Of a stretch of 64,000 bases of DNA, positions 33,878-43,321 are shown in pieces. Position numbers and translations under genes: made by a program. How positions within the stretch are numbered: position 1 is the first letter of the stretch; each line of letters begins with the position of its first letter. The stretch covers positions 186,001-250,000 of the forward strand of contig URVM01000001.1 in assembly GCA_900551325.1 (NCBI GenBank), in the 5' to 3' direction. The notes under the pieces were generated by a model that saw only the letters and a list, made by a program, of their open reading frames with translations, searched no databases and had not been told where the DNA came from. The DNA comes from an uncultured Eubacteriales bacterium. Its GTDB lineage: Bacteria > Bacillota > Clostridia > Lachnospirales > Cellulosilyticaceae.

Positions 33878-35834
33878 AGCTATCAACACAATCCGTGTTT
33901 TAGCTGCCGAATCTATTCAGGCAGCTAACTCAGGACATCCAGGTTTACCTTTAGGTGCAGCTCCAGCTGCCTATACTCTTTGGGCAGACCATTTAAAACA
34001 CAACCCTAACAATCCAAACTGGGCAAATCGTGACCGTTTCATTCTTTCTGCTGGACATGGTTCTGCACTTCTTTACTCTTTATTACATATGTTTAACTAC
34101 GGTTTAACAATAGAAGACTTAAAGAACTTTAGACAACATGGTAGCTTAACTCCAGGACATCCAGAGTACAAACATACAACTGGTGTTGAAATGACAACAG
34201 GTCCACTTGGTCAAGGTATTGCTTCAGCAGTAGGTATGGCTATGGCTGAACGTCATTTAGCTGCTCACTTTAACAAACCTGGTTTTGATATTGTTGATCA
34301 CTATACTTACGCTTTAGTAGGTGATGGTTGCTTAATGGAAGGTATTTCTTATGAAGCAGCTTCTCTTGCTGGTTGTTTAAACCTTGATAAACTTATCGTA
34401 CTTTACGATTCAAACAATATTACTATTGAAGGTAATACAGATATTGCTTTCACTGAAAATGTACATGAGCGTTTTAGAGCACACGGCTTTACAACTTTTG
34501 TTGTAGAAGATGGTAATGACATCGTAGCTATTAGCAAAGCTATTGAAGAAGCTAAAGCAAGTAATAAACCTTCTCTTATTGAAATTAAAACAGTAATTGG
34601 ATATGGTTGTCCAAGTCGTCAAGGTACAGCAAGTGCTCATGGTGAGCCTCTTGGAGACGCTAACCTTTTAGCTATGCGTGAATTCTTAGGTCACCACAAT
34701 GAACCTTTCTTTGTAGAGCCTGAAGTTGTAAGCCATATGGAATCAGTAGTGAAAAATCTTGCAACTGCTGAAGAAAAATGGAATGCTCTTTTTGAAGAAT
34801 ACAGCAAACAATATCCAGAGCTTGCTAAAGAATGGGCATTATGGCATAGTGACGAAAACATTGATTTAAGTGACCTTTACGAAAAATACGCTGATACTTC
34901 AAAATCACTTGCAACACGTCAAGCTTCTTATGAAGTAATTAACGCTATGGCAAGTCGCGTACCAAATATTATTGGTGGTTCAGCTGACCTTGCACCATCT
35001 ACTAAAACTTATATGAATGATTTAGGTGATTTCTCTCATAGTGATTATGCAGGTAAAAACCTTCACTTTGGTATTCGTGAACATGCTATGGCTGCTATTA
35101 CAAATGGTCTTATGCTTCATGGTGGACTTAAAGCTTTCTGTTCAACATTCTTCGTATTTAGTGATTACATGAAAAACAGTATGCGTCTTTCTGCTATTAT
35201 GAATTTACCAGTAACTTATGTATTAACACACGATAGCATTGGTGTTGGTGAAGATGGTCCAACACATCAACCAATCGAACATCTTGCTATGCTTCGTAGT
35301 ATGCCAAACATGACTACATTTAGACCTGCTGATGCAAAAGAAACTATTGCTGCTTGGGAATATGCTCTTAATGCTAAGAACGAACCAGTATCTATCGTTC
35401 TTTCAAGACAAAACCTTCCTTACTTAGCACATACAGGTGCTAATGCTAAAAAAGGTGCTTATGTAATCGGAGATATTCAACCAGCTGACGCTGATATTCT
35501 TCTTATTGCAACGGGTTCAGAAACACACCTTATTGAACAGGCTGCAAAAGAGCTTATGGCTGATAACATTAAAGCCGCTGTTATTAGTATGCCTTCTATG
35601 GATGTTTTTGAAAAACAAAGTGAAGAATATAAAGAAAGCATTTTACCAGCTAATAAAACAAAACGTATTGCTGTTGAAGCACTTTCTTCATTTGGTTGGC
35701 ATAAATATACAGGCCTTAACGGAAAAGTTATCGCTCTTGACCACTTCGGTGAATCAGCTCCAGCACCTCTTCTTTTCGAAAAATATGGTTTTACAGTAGC
35801 TAATATTGTAAAAGAAAGCAAAAACCTTTTATAA
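33864..35834 (+). CDS. tkt: Transketolase
   Basis: The 656-residue protein is full length for a bacterial transketolase. It has AANSGHPGLPLGAAP, the TPP-binding stretch GDGCLMEGISYEAASLAG to YDSNNITIEGNT, and the second-half motif THDSIGVGEDGPTHQP. It exchanges two-carbon units between pentose and hexose phosphates using thiamine diphosphate. The start ATG at 33864 follows GAGGAGGG by 8 nt; a longer frame to 33726 overlaps the transaldolase gene and is not real. It ends at a strong terminator. Confidence 0.93.
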   Translation: MMQNKAINTIRVLAAESIQAANSGHPGLPLGAAPAAYTLWADHLKHNPNNPNWANRDRFILSAGHGSALLYSLLHMFNYGLTIEDLKNFRQHGSLTPGHPEYKHTTGVEMTTGPLGQGIASAVGMAMAERHLAAHFNKPGFDIVDHYTYALVGDGCLMEGISYEAASLAGCLNLDKLIVLYDSNNITIEGNTDIAFTENVHERFRAHGFTTFVVEDGNDIVAISKAIEEAKASNKPSLIEIKTVIGYGCPSRQGTASAHGEPLGDANLLAMREFLGHHNEPFFVEPEVVSHMESVVKNLATAEEKWNALFEEYSKQYPELAKEWALWHSDENIDLSDLYEKYADTSKSLATRQASYEVINAMASRVPNIIGGSADLAPSTKTYMNDLGDFSHSDYAGKNLHFGIREHAMAAITNGLMLHGGLKAFCSTFFVFSDYMKNSMRLSAIMNLPVTYVLTHDSIGVGEDGPTHQPIEHLAMLRSMPNMTTFRPADAKETIAAWEYALNAKNEPVSIVLSRQNLPYLAHTGANAKKGAYVIGDIQPADADILLIATGSETHLIEQAAKELMADNIKAAVISMPSMDVFEKQSEEYKESILPANKTKRIAVEALSSFGWHKYTGLNGKVIALDHFGESAPAPLLFEKYGFTVANIVKESKNLL

Positions 35835-35841
35835 ATCATAT

Positions 35842-35884
35842 AGAAAGCGAGTATACTTTTTACCAAAGTATACTCGCTTTTTAT
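35842..35884 (+). terminator. Terminator after transketolase
   Basis: AAAGCGAGTATACTTT pairs with AAAGTATACTCGCTTT, followed by TTATT. Confidence 0.85.
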
Positions 35885-36008
35885 TGTCCGCTCATCTCTC
35901 CTTCCATTGTTCACCTAATCTTCACTTTCAGAACACAACACCATCAACTAACTTATATATACTTTAGTTAAAAATAGCAATATATAACAACGTATTGGAG
36001 GTTATAAT

Positions 36009-38138
36009 ATGAATAAATTTTTATGCTTAGCACTTTCTAGTTCCTTAGCTTTATCTCCTGTTATGTCTATTCAGGCTGCCGATCAAGTCGCTATTGTTTC
36101 ATCTCAGGATATACCCGTTACATCTGATGAGATTTCTATTAACCTGTCTGATGATAGTATCTTAGTAAATGGTGACACTGCTTCTACTAATAGTAGTGCA
36201 GCTGTCTATACTAGTCATGATATTATTTACTATGAAGATAGAGATACCTATGATAGTGGTAATCCTTATGGTGAAGGTACAAAAGATGAACGCCATAGTA
36301 AAGAAGAAGCCGCTAAACATACAGTAGTCAATATTACACAACCTGGTACTTATCGTTTATCTGGTAAGCTTTCTTATGGGCAAATTTTCGTTAATGTAGG
36401 TGAATCAGAACAAGATAAAGTTACTTTAATCCTAGATGATGTGGATATTACTTGTACTGTAGCACCTGCTGTATTTTTCTATAATGTGTATGAATGTGAT
36501 CCTGATGCATCTACTGAAACAGCCACAAATCAAGTAGATACTTCAAATGCTGGAGCTCGTGTCATCCTTGCTGATGGTTCTGTTAATAAAGTAAATGGTT
36601 CTCACGTGGCACGTATCTATAAAGATAATGGTAATCAAAAGAAACTTCATAAGTATGATGGTGCTTTCTATTCTCGTATGAGCATGGAAATTGATGGTGA
36701 AGCAAAAGGAGATGGTATCCTTAATATTGTCTCTGATAATGAAGGCTTAGATACTGAACTACATCTTACCTTAAATGGAGGAGTTGTTAACATTAAATCT
36801 GCCGATGATGGTATTAATGTAAATGAAGATGGTGTGAGCGTATTAACTATTAATGATGGCTATTTAAATATATTTGCAGGCTTAGGCGCTGAAGGCGATG
36901 GTATAGATTCTAATGGTTGGATTACTATTAATGGTGGAACTGTCCTATCACTTGCCAATCCAAACAGTATGGACGGGGGTATTGACTCTGATATGGGGAC
37001 AACTATTAACGGTGGAACTGTCATCGGCGCTGGTAGCATGTATGATGCCATTGAAGATAGTTCAAAACAGCCATTTATGTTCCTTCAATTCACTGAGGAT
37101 ACTGATGATTTAATTGTGGTTACAGATGAAAAGGATGTTCCAATTATTGCCTATGACTTTCCTTATGATTACTCCTATATTTCAATAAGCAGTCCTTCTC
37201 TTGATGAAGGTACTTATCATGTCTATAAAGGTGGTAATATTACAGGAACTCATTCAGATGGACTTTATACAGAGATTACCGCCTATACTGACGGAACACA
37301 ACTTCACCATGGTGGAACTTCTATAAAAGGAGATAAAGGTAATCGTCCAACTCCTCCTTCTGGTGATCAAACTCAAGTACCTGCTGGAAATGGTGAACGC
37401 CCTGTACTACCTAAAGGTACTAGCTTCCCTACACCTCCTCAAGATGGGGAGCGCCCAACACTACCTGAAGATGGTAACTTCCCTATACCTCCTCAAGATG
37501 GAGAACATCCAACACCTCCAGAAGGTATGGAAAACCCTGGACGACCTGGTGGTTTTGGTGGTGGAATGCAAAGTTCAGGAGCAACTACAAGCTTTGATTT
37601 TGTTTTAACTTCATCTAACCATGGTTTTACTAATGTTTCTAGTAATACAAACAATGCCACTAATGACTCAAACAGCATTCCTACATCTTCTAATACTATC
37701 TCTAGCTTTACAGATGTTAAAGTTGATAGCTGGTATGCACAAGCTGTAGCTTATTGTAAAGAAAAAGGGATTATGACAGGGACTTCATCTACTACGTTCT
37801 CCCCTTCTGACTTTGTTACACGCGAAATGTTTGTTACTATGCTTTACAGACTAGCTGGTACACCAGAACCAGTGAATACCAATACTTTTAGTGATATTAA
37901 TAATAAAGAACTCTACTATTATAATGCTGTACTTTGGGCTAACCAAATTGGTATTACCAAAGGTATAGATACTCATACCTTTGGTGTAGGCCAAACTATT
38001 AGTATAAAAGATGCTATTACTATGCTTAATCGCTATGGCAAAGGGAAAGATTTAACTTCCTTTATAAATACTTCTACAAGTTCTGAACCTGCTACTCGTG
38101 CTCAAATTGCTTCTTTATTTATGCACTATTATAATTAA
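36009..38138 (+). CDS. S-layer-anchored Cthe_2159-like carbohydrate-binding protein
   Basis: The 709-residue secreted protein has a signal peptide (1-24). A right-handed beta-helix follows, with repeated GDGID and INGGTV turns (EGDGIDSNGWITINGGTV at about 295-312, DGGIDSDMGTTINGGTV at 322-338). These match the DUF4353/Cthe_2159 family, whose founder binds cellulose and polygalacturonate. Then come a Pro/Gly/Glu-rich linker (about 446-520) with PPQDGE-type repeats and a Ser/Thr/Asn spacer. Two clear S-layer homology domains (567-616 and 627-675) and a shortened third (680-709) end the protein. It is probably wall-bound and grips plant polysaccharide. GGAGGTTATAAT precedes the ATG. It is monocistronic. 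Confidence 0.85.
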   Translation: MNKFLCLALSSSLALSPVMSIQAADQVAIVSSQDIPVTSDEISINLSDDSILVNGDTASTNSSAAVYTSHDIIYYEDRDTYDSGNPYGEGTKDERHSKEEAAKHTVVNITQPGTYRLSGKLSYGQIFVNVGESEQDKVTLILDDVDITCTVAPAVFFYNVYECDPDASTETATNQVDTSNAGARVILADGSVNKVNGSHVARIYKDNGNQKKLHKYDGAFYSRMSMEIDGEAKGDGILNIVSDNEGLDTELHLTLNGGVVNIKSADDGINVNEDGVSVLTINDGYLNIFAGLGAEGDGIDSNGWITINGGTVLSLANPNSMDGGIDSDMGTTINGGTVIGAGSMYDAIEDSSKQPFMFLQFTEDTDDLIVVTDEKDVPIIAYDFPYDYSYISISSPSLDEGTYHVYKGGNITGTHSDGLYTEITAYTDGTQLHHGGTSIKGDKGNRPTPPSGDQTQVPAGNGERPVLPKGTSFPTPPQDGERPTLPEDGNFPIPPQDGEHPTPPEGMENPGRPGGFGGGMQSSGATTSFDFVLTSSNHGFTNVSSNTNNATNDSNSIPTSSNTISSFTDVKVDSWYAQAVAYCKEKGIMTGTSSTTFSPSDFVTREMFVTMLYRLAGTPEPVNTNTFSDINNKELYYYNAVLWANQIGITKGIDTHTFGVGQTISIKDAITMLNRYGKGKDLTSFINTSTSSEPATRAQIASLFMHYYN

Positions 38139-38147
38139 GACTCTGTA

Positions 38148-38214
38148 AAATAAAAGTATACTCCTTTTAATCTATTGCACTAAGTAATGCTAAAAGGGGT
38201 ATACTTTTATTATT
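38148..38214 (+). terminator. Terminator after the SLH-domain protein
   Basis: ATAAAAGTATACTCCTTTTA pairs with TAAAAGGGGTATACTTTTAT (one mismatch), 21-nt loop, short T-tract. Confidence 0.75.
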
Positions 38215-38259
38215 GTAGAAAAAACTATTTTAAAAACATAGTCGTGCATATTTAACTTC

Positions 38260-38289
38260 TTGTATATTTTTACATTTATGTGATATAAT
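38260..38289 (+). promoter_or_regulatory. Promoter of the carbonic anhydrase gene
   Basis: TTGTAT, 18-nt spacer, TATAAT; about 35 nt ahead of the ATG. Confidence 0.6.
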
Positions 38290-38325
38290 TTGAACATCAA
38301 ACTAACCAAGGAGATTACATTATAT

Positions 38326-38907
38326 ATGAATAACAATAGAATTTTAAATGATATACTAGCTTACAATGAGCAATTTGTTGAAGATAAACAATACGAAGCC
38401 TATGCAACTACGAAAGAGCCAAATAAAAAATTAGTCGTTCTCTCTTGTATGGATACTAGACTTACAGAACTTCTTCCTAAAGCTATGAACATTAAAAATG
38501 GTGATGCTAAAATTATAAAAAATGCTGGTGCTACTATTATGCATCCATTTGGAAGTATTACAAGAAGTATTCTTGTAGCTATTTATGAGTTTCATGCAAA
38601 AGATATTATTGTAGTCGGTCATCACGGCTGTGGTATGAGCCATTTAAATACTGAAAATCTTATGGAGAAAATACGTGAAAGAGGTATATCAGATGAGACT
38701 ATAGCTACTCTACAAAATGCTGGCATTGATGTATTACAATGGTTACATGGTTTTGAATCTATAGAGGATGCTATTCGTGAAAGTGTAAAAACGATTAAGC
38801 ACCATCCTCTTATTCCAAAAGACATTCACGTACATGGTCTTATTATGGATCCTTATACAGGAAAGCTTGATGTGGTGGTAAATGGTTATGAGGAGTGTAA
38901 TGCATAA
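38326..38907 (+). CDS. Beta-class carbonic anhydrase
   Basis: The 193-residue protein has the zinc ligands C41, H99 and C102 (SCMDTRLTE and VVGHHGCGM) and the catalytic-dyad D43-x-R45. It interconverts CO2 and bicarbonate. The start is the ATG at 38326 behind AAGGAG; a TTG at 38290 overlaps the -10 box and cannot be the start. It resembles the small clostridial beta-CA group. The stop overlaps the next start (TAATG), so a PAP2 phosphatase is co-translated. Confidence 0.88.
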   Translation: MNNNRILNDILAYNEQFVEDKQYEAYATTKEPNKKLVVLSCMDTRLTELLPKAMNIKNGDAKIIKNAGATIMHPFGSITRSILVAIYEFHAKDIIVVGHHGCGMSHLNTENLMEKIRERGISDETIATLQNAGIDVLQWLHGFESIEDAIRESVKTIKHHPLIPKDIHVHGLIMDPYTGKLDVVVNGYEECNA

Positions 38908-39446
38908 TGTATTTCATTAAAAAGTTAGATACTAAAGGTATCCTTTTTATGTACACAAAATTTCCTAGAAATATAGTTTTTGACACTATAGCTATCCTTA
39001 TTAATAAAATAGGATATGGAGGTATTATGTGGCTTTTTTTAGCCACATTTCTCCTTCTATTTACTCCTTATAAAAAGTATGGCGTAATGATTATACTAGC
39101 TGACTTTCTATACTATTTATTATGCGCAAAAATTATTAAACCTAATTTTTCAAGAAAGCGCCCTTTCCAACAAGATGAGACTATACAAATTATTATTAAT
39201 AAACCTAAAAGCTCCTCTTTTCCTTCTGGACATAGTACTATAGCCTTCTCCTGCACTATCATTTTATTCTTTATGAATCCAATAGTAGGCTGCCTTGCTT
39301 TAATACTTTCACTCATTATTATTTTTTCTAGAGTCTACTTACTCATTCATTACCCTTCTGATGTGATTATAGGTAGCTTAATCGGCATATGTATTGGTTT
39401 ATTATCATATTTAATTATTAATTTTATAACATATCTTATATTTTAA
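38907..39446 (+). CDS. PAP2-family membrane phosphatase
   Basis: This 179-residue protein has several hydrophobic segments and the three PAP2 motifs: KRPF (about 87-90), SSFPSGHSTIAFS (about 96-110) and HYPSDVIIG (about 149-157). It would remove phosphate from a lipid such as undecaprenyl pyrophosphate or phosphatidate. It starts at the last A of the carbonic anhydrase stop codon with GAGGAG about 12 nt upstream. No functional link with carbonic anhydrase is obvious; coupling is seen in the sequence. Confidence 0.82.
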   Translation: MYFIKKLDTKGILFMYTKFPRNIVFDTIAILINKIGYGGIMWLFLATFLLLFTPYKKYGVMIILADFLYYLLCAKIIKPNFSRKRPFQQDETIQIIINKPKSSSFPSGHSTIAFSCTIILFFMNPIVGCLALILSLIIIFSRVYLLIHYPSDVIIGSLIGICIGLLSYLIINFITYLIF

Positions 39447-39556
39447 GTTTCCAGCTTGTACCATCTATATAATCTTTCTCATATAAATTTCTCATCTGAC
39501 TCATACTATTCTTGTTTCTTCATCATCCTATTTCTAATATCTAAAGGAGACTTTAT

Positions 39557-39760
39557 ATGAACAAAGTACACTATTATGTATCAGGCTTGCAAAATTCAAC
39601 AGATAAAACCCAAGTTAAAAATGCTTTAGGTAAATTAGATGGTGTTCAAATTATTAATGTAGACTTAGGCCGTGGCTCTATAGAAGTAGGTTTCAATGAA
39701 AAAACTACTTCAGATGCTATTAAAGACTGTATTGAAAATACAGGCTTCTCTATCCATTAA
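39557..39760 (+). CDS. HMA-fold small protein lacking the metal-binding cysteines
   Basis: The 67-residue protein follows the ferredoxin-like HMA pattern: HYYVSGLQN, a helix, GVQIINVDLGRGSIEVGF, and a second helix ending in IENTGFSIH. In copper chaperones the first loop reads GMxCxxC; here it reads GLQNSTDKTQ, and the protein has only one cysteine, so no metal site is left there. AAAGGAG precedes the ATG. It may be a protein-interaction remnant; its function is unknown. Confidence 0.7.
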   Translation: MNKVHYYVSGLQNSTDKTQVKNALGKLDGVQIINVDLGRGSIEVGFNEKTTSDAIKDCIENTGFSIH

Positions 39761-39774
39761 AATTTAGAAACTAA

Positions 39775-39813
39775 AAAGTGTTACAGTAACCACTAAGGTA
39801 TCTGTAACACTTT
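39775..39813. terminator. Bidirectional terminator, HMA gene / sulfate operon side
   Basis: AAAGTGTTACAG and its complement, 15-nt loop, with T/A tracts on both sides. Confidence 0.75.
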
Positions 39814-39826
39814 CTATCTTATTAAC

Positions 39827-39982
39827 TTATTTGTTCATACTTTGTTGCTTTTGTTTATGTCTTTGTTCACCTGCAAATGGATCTTGTGAACTTGCTTTTT
39901 CTTGCTCCTTCATAAATGTCTTTGCTTGATCTGGGGTAAAACTTGCAAAACATTCGGTAGCTAACCTAGATAAAAAACTCCT
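39827..39982 (-). other. Open 51-codon stretch without a start codon (possible gene remnant)
   Basis: Minus-strand frame overlapping the end of the sulfite reductase gene and ending in a TAA at 39827. It reads like protein (ECFASFTPDQAKTFMKEQEK...). The only ATGs are the one at 39911-39913 and one two codons before the stop; neither has a Shine-Dalgarno sequence. It could be a short coupled peptide or a leftover of a deleted gene. Confidence 0.25.
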
Positions 39983-41507
39983 CTAACTGCCCATAAATAT
40001 CTTCCTTATCTAAGGTTAATAAGTCATCCTTTATCTTTATAGCTAGCTGGTATAAAAACTCTGGAATGTTCTCTAATAACAATAAACCAACTTCTTCACT
40101 AAGCTTTGCTCCTTCTAATTTCTTTTCTCCATTTATATGAAGCATAAAGACATTCTTTACTTCTTCACCTATACGTTTCCTCTCTCCACAAAAACCTAGC
40201 TTTGCTACTTGATGGGCACCACAAGAGTTTAAACATCCTGAAATATGAATAGGTGGTAAAACCCTTTGTACTTCTAAAGGAACTTCTTTAAAGTATTTAT
40301 GGATAGCATGAACCAGTTCTTCTGTAGGTGTAATACCTATTTGACATGTATTCGATCCCGTACAAGCTGTCAGCCTTTCCATAACCCCTCTTAGACTTAA
40401 TCCTTCTATTTGTTTTAATATTAGTTTAGCTTCTTTTCCTGTCAAATTAATAATATAAAAACCTTGATTCATAGTTAAACGTAATTGTACTTCCTTAAGT
40501 GATTCTAAAAGATTTATTAAACTTTCTGATTCCTCTAAGCTTAAATAACCGCCAAGTGGATGTATAAAGACACTATATAAACCTTCCTGTTTTTGTGGAA
40601 TGAGTCTATCATCTTTAAACTTTGTCTTTTCTCCTGATTTAGTAATCTCTTCTTTTACTATATTTTGAAACTTTATTTTGCCTTCTTTTTTCACTTCCTC
40701 CACATATTGAGCTAGTGTTTCTATAAATTGCTCTTCACCTAACCTTATAACAATATATCTAATTCTAGCTTTATGACGATTTTCATAATCTCCATACTTC
40801 TCAAAAAGTCGTTTCATTCCTTCTATATAATAGAGTATTTCTGTAGGTTCTATTTTTTCTGCTAAGACAATACCTGCCTTTGCATTTCTTCCCATACCGC
40901 CACCACCAAAGACTTTGAAGAAGTGTTCTCCATCTTCCTCCACTGCTACAAATCCTAAGTCTGTTGCTGTTGCATTGGCTACATCACTTCCGGTATTAGA
41001 AAATGCAATCTTATACTTGCGTGGCAACTTAAATGTCTCTATGTTTTCCATAATATAATCACAGCTTGAAAGTGCATAAGGTAATACGTCAAACACTTCA
41101 TCTCTTTCTACACCTGAAAGAGGTGCACAAGCTACATTCCTAGGGCTATTCCCTCCACTTCCTTTTGTCACTAGTCCTTTTTCCAATAGTCCTTCCATCA
41201 CCTCCACTGTTTGAATCAGCGAAAGCCCATGAAATTGAATATCCTGTCTAGATGTAAAATGAAAGCGAGGTACTTTAACTTTTTTGCCTACCTCAAAAAT
41301 ACTTTTTAAGTTACTAACAGTTAGGGCACCTGCTGGTATACGTACCCTAAGCATAAAGCTTCCTTTTTCACGTTGTTCGTAAACACCCATTCCACTAAGG
41401 ACAGATTTAATATTTTGTAGTTCATCTTCACCCCTTAGTACTTTATCTACTTTTTCTTTATAGTCTAAGACACTTTGAATAATAGTTTCTATATATGCAT
41501 GGTTCAT
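39966..41507 (-). CDS. Siroheme-dependent nitrite/sulfite reductase, likely assimilatory sulfite reductase
   Basis: The 513-residue protein has the NIR/SIR ferrodoxin-like half and the siroheme/4Fe-4S half. The four cluster cysteines follow the pattern C-x5-C (C382, C388) and C-x3-C (C425, C429). The region PRNVACAPLSG and FTSRQDIQFHG are also family-typical. It reduces sulfite to sulfide in six-electron steps, probably with ferredoxin. As the last gene of the sulfate operon, it acts on the sulfite made by AprAB. GGGGA precedes the ATG. Confidence 0.85.
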   Translation of the reverse strand: MNHAYIETIIQSVLDYKEKVDKVLRGEDELQNIKSVLSGMGVYEQREKGSFMLRVRIPAGALTVSNLKSIFEVGKKVKVPRFHFTSRQDIQFHGLSLIQTVEVMEGLLEKGLVTKGSGGNSPRNVACAPLSGVERDEVFDVLPYALSSCDYIMENIETFKLPRKYKIAFSNTGSDVANATATDLGFVAVEEDGEHFFKVFGGGGMGRNAKAGIVLAEKIEPTEILYYIEGMKRLFEKYGDYENRHKARIRYIVIRLGEEQFIETLAQYVEEVKKEGKIKFQNIVKEEITKSGEKTKFKDDRLIPQKQEGLYSVFIHPLGGYLSLEESESLINLLESLKEVQLRLTMNQGFYIINLTGKEAKLILKQIEGLSLRGVMERLTACTGSNTCQIGITPTEELVHAIHKYFKEVPLEVQRVLPPIHISGCLNSCGAHQVAKLGFCGERKRIGEEVKNVFMLHINGEKKLEGAKLSEEVGLLLLENIPEFLYQLAIKIKDDLLTLDKEDIYGQLEEFFI

Positions 41508-41567
41508 CTTTTCCCCAACTTTCCTTAAACCTCTTGCTCATTTTTTAATCTTTTGCTTCTTCTTATC

Positions 41568-43265
41568 TTAATTCGCCCATGCTAGTTTTCTATAAGTTTC
41601 TATAGTAAGCCACTCTTTAGAGAAATCTTCCTCATTTTTATTATTTATAGCTTCTTTATAATCATGAATAAGCTTCTCTACTTCCCTTTGTGAAGTGGCC
41701 CCAATTGCAAAACCTCTTCCATTTACTAGAGGATATCCACTATACTTATACTCTTTTAGGGATGTTAAGCTAGCTACTTTACCTTCTCTAATTTGTACCA
41801 CCACTTGGTCTCTTAATACTAAAATATCGAAATAGGCTGGATACTTATAACTTTCCCCTTCTAAAGGTACAGCTTCACCTACTTTATAATGTAGCTTCTT
41901 AGCATCTAACTTTTTAATGGTATAGCCTTCTACGCTATAGTAGAATTCATCAAACACATCAATCCTTGCTTGTAAGGTCTCATCAGTAAATACACCATTT
42001 TCTACTACAGTACTTTGGATTTCTCCTGATATAATAATGCCTCCTCCTGCCACATCATAACCTTCTACAATAACAAAGCGACCTGTTACAGGGCTATCAT
42101 TAAAAGGATCAAGGGTTACATCTTCTTTTGTTCTAATAATAACTTCAGCTACACCATTTAGAGCCACCTGTGTATCCTCTTCTTGGCTATTTAAACTTGT
42201 AGCATCTATAACTTTAACAATACGTTCTACTTCTCCTAATACCTCTTCTGTAGCTAATTTAATTTTGTACTGTTTACCTATGGTTAATGGATTTTTACCC
42301 ATCCAAAATACACTTGCTTTAAAACGGTTGGTCACAAGGGGTACATCCTCTTTATGAGTAATAACTTCTCCTCTTTTATTAAAGAATTCATCTTCTACAA
42401 TAATACCTATAGATTCTCCAGCCTTACCTATTTCTTTTTTATCTTTAGGTGCCCAGTAAGCAATACTTTTAATACGAGTTGTTTTGCCCTCTGGATAAAT
42501 GGCAATTTCATCTCCTACCTTTAAGGTACCACTTTCAATTCTTCCTGCTATAATACGTCTATCATCAAACTTATACACATCTTGAATAGGTAGTCTAAGA
42601 GGCTTATCTTCTATCCCTTTATCTCTTTTTATAAGGTCTATACCATCAATGATAGAGGTATCTGTATACCATGGCATCTTCTCTGAAGTGTTTACAATAT
42701 TTTCCCCGTAGAATGCAGACACTGGAATATATTTAAGTGGATGAACACCTAAGTTACCTAAAAAGTTCCCCATTTCATCTTGAATTTTCTCAAATACTTG
42801 TTGAGAGTAATCTACTAAATCCATCTTATTTACAATGACATACACTTTCTTTATCCCTAATAAAGAGAGTATATAGGCATGTCTTTTTGATTGTTCCTGT
42901 ACTCCTTCCTTTGCATCTACTACTAGAAGGGCTGCTTCGGCACTTGCTGCACCTGAGATCATATTCTTTAGAAACTCTTTATGCCCAGGTGCATCTATAA
43001 TGACATACTCTCTTTTAGCTGTATGAAATTGTAACTGTGTTGTATCAATAGTAATGCCTTGCTTTTGTTCTTCCTCAAAGGCATCTAGTAAATAAGCATA
43101 CTCAAATGGTTTACCCGTTTCCTTTGCAATACGCTTTACCTTTTCTATAGTTCCTTCTGGTAAAGAATTCGTGTCATATAAAAGTCTACCAATGATTGTG
43201 GATTTTCCATGATCTACATGACCTACTACAACAATATTTAATACTTCTTTATTTTTCCCGCTCAT
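41568..43265 (-). CDS. cysN: Sulfate adenylyltransferase large subunit (CysN, GTPase)
   Basis: The 565-residue protein has the EF-Tu-like G1 box GHVDHGKS (15-22), the DAPGHKEF G3 motif, NKMD (G4) and later EF-Tu-type barrel domains. It pairs with CysD to form APS from ATP and sulfate, using GTP hydrolysis. It extends slightly past many CysN proteins at the C terminus. The start follows AGGAGGGG; it lies 56 nt after cysD in the same operon. Confidence 0.9.
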   Translation of the reverse strand: MSGKNKEVLNIVVVGHVDHGKSTIIGRLLYDTNSLPEGTIEKVKRIAKETGKPFEYAYLLDAFEEEQKQGITIDTTQLQFHTAKREYVIIDAPGHKEFLKNMISGAASAEAALLVVDAKEGVQEQSKRHAYILSLLGIKKVYVIVNKMDLVDYSQQVFEKIQDEMGNFLGNLGVHPLKYIPVSAFYGENIVNTSEKMPWYTDTSIIDGIDLIKRDKGIEDKPLRLPIQDVYKFDDRRIIAGRIESGTLKVGDEIAIYPEGKTTRIKSIAYWAPKDKKEIGKAGESIGIIVEDEFFNKRGEVITHKEDVPLVTNRFKASVFWMGKNPLTIGKQYKIKLATEEVLGEVERIVKVIDATSLNSQEEDTQVALNGVAEVIIRTKEDVTLDPFNDSPVTGRFVIVEGYDVAGGGIIISGEIQSTVVENGVFTDETLQARIDVFDEFYYSVEGYTIKKLDAKKLHYKVGEAVPLEGESYKYPAYFDILVLRDQVVVQIREGKVASLTSLKEYKYSGYPLVNGRGFAIGATSQREVEKLIHDYKEAINNKNEEDFSKEWLTIETYRKLAWAN

Positions 43266-43321
43266 AAAATCCCCTCCTAAATATTATCTTAAAATAACTA
43301 CATAACTTTACTTATTAACCC

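Noticed and set aside
33623..33889. Minus-strand open frame opposite the transaldolase gene
   Set aside because: Cys/Asn-rich translation with no ribosome binding site; it is the antisense of a well-supported gene.
36009..38138. Pectate lyase (beta-helix) function for the SLH protein
   Set aside because: The beta-helix turns match the Cthe_2159 binding family, and no lyase Arg/Lys catalytic motif is visible.
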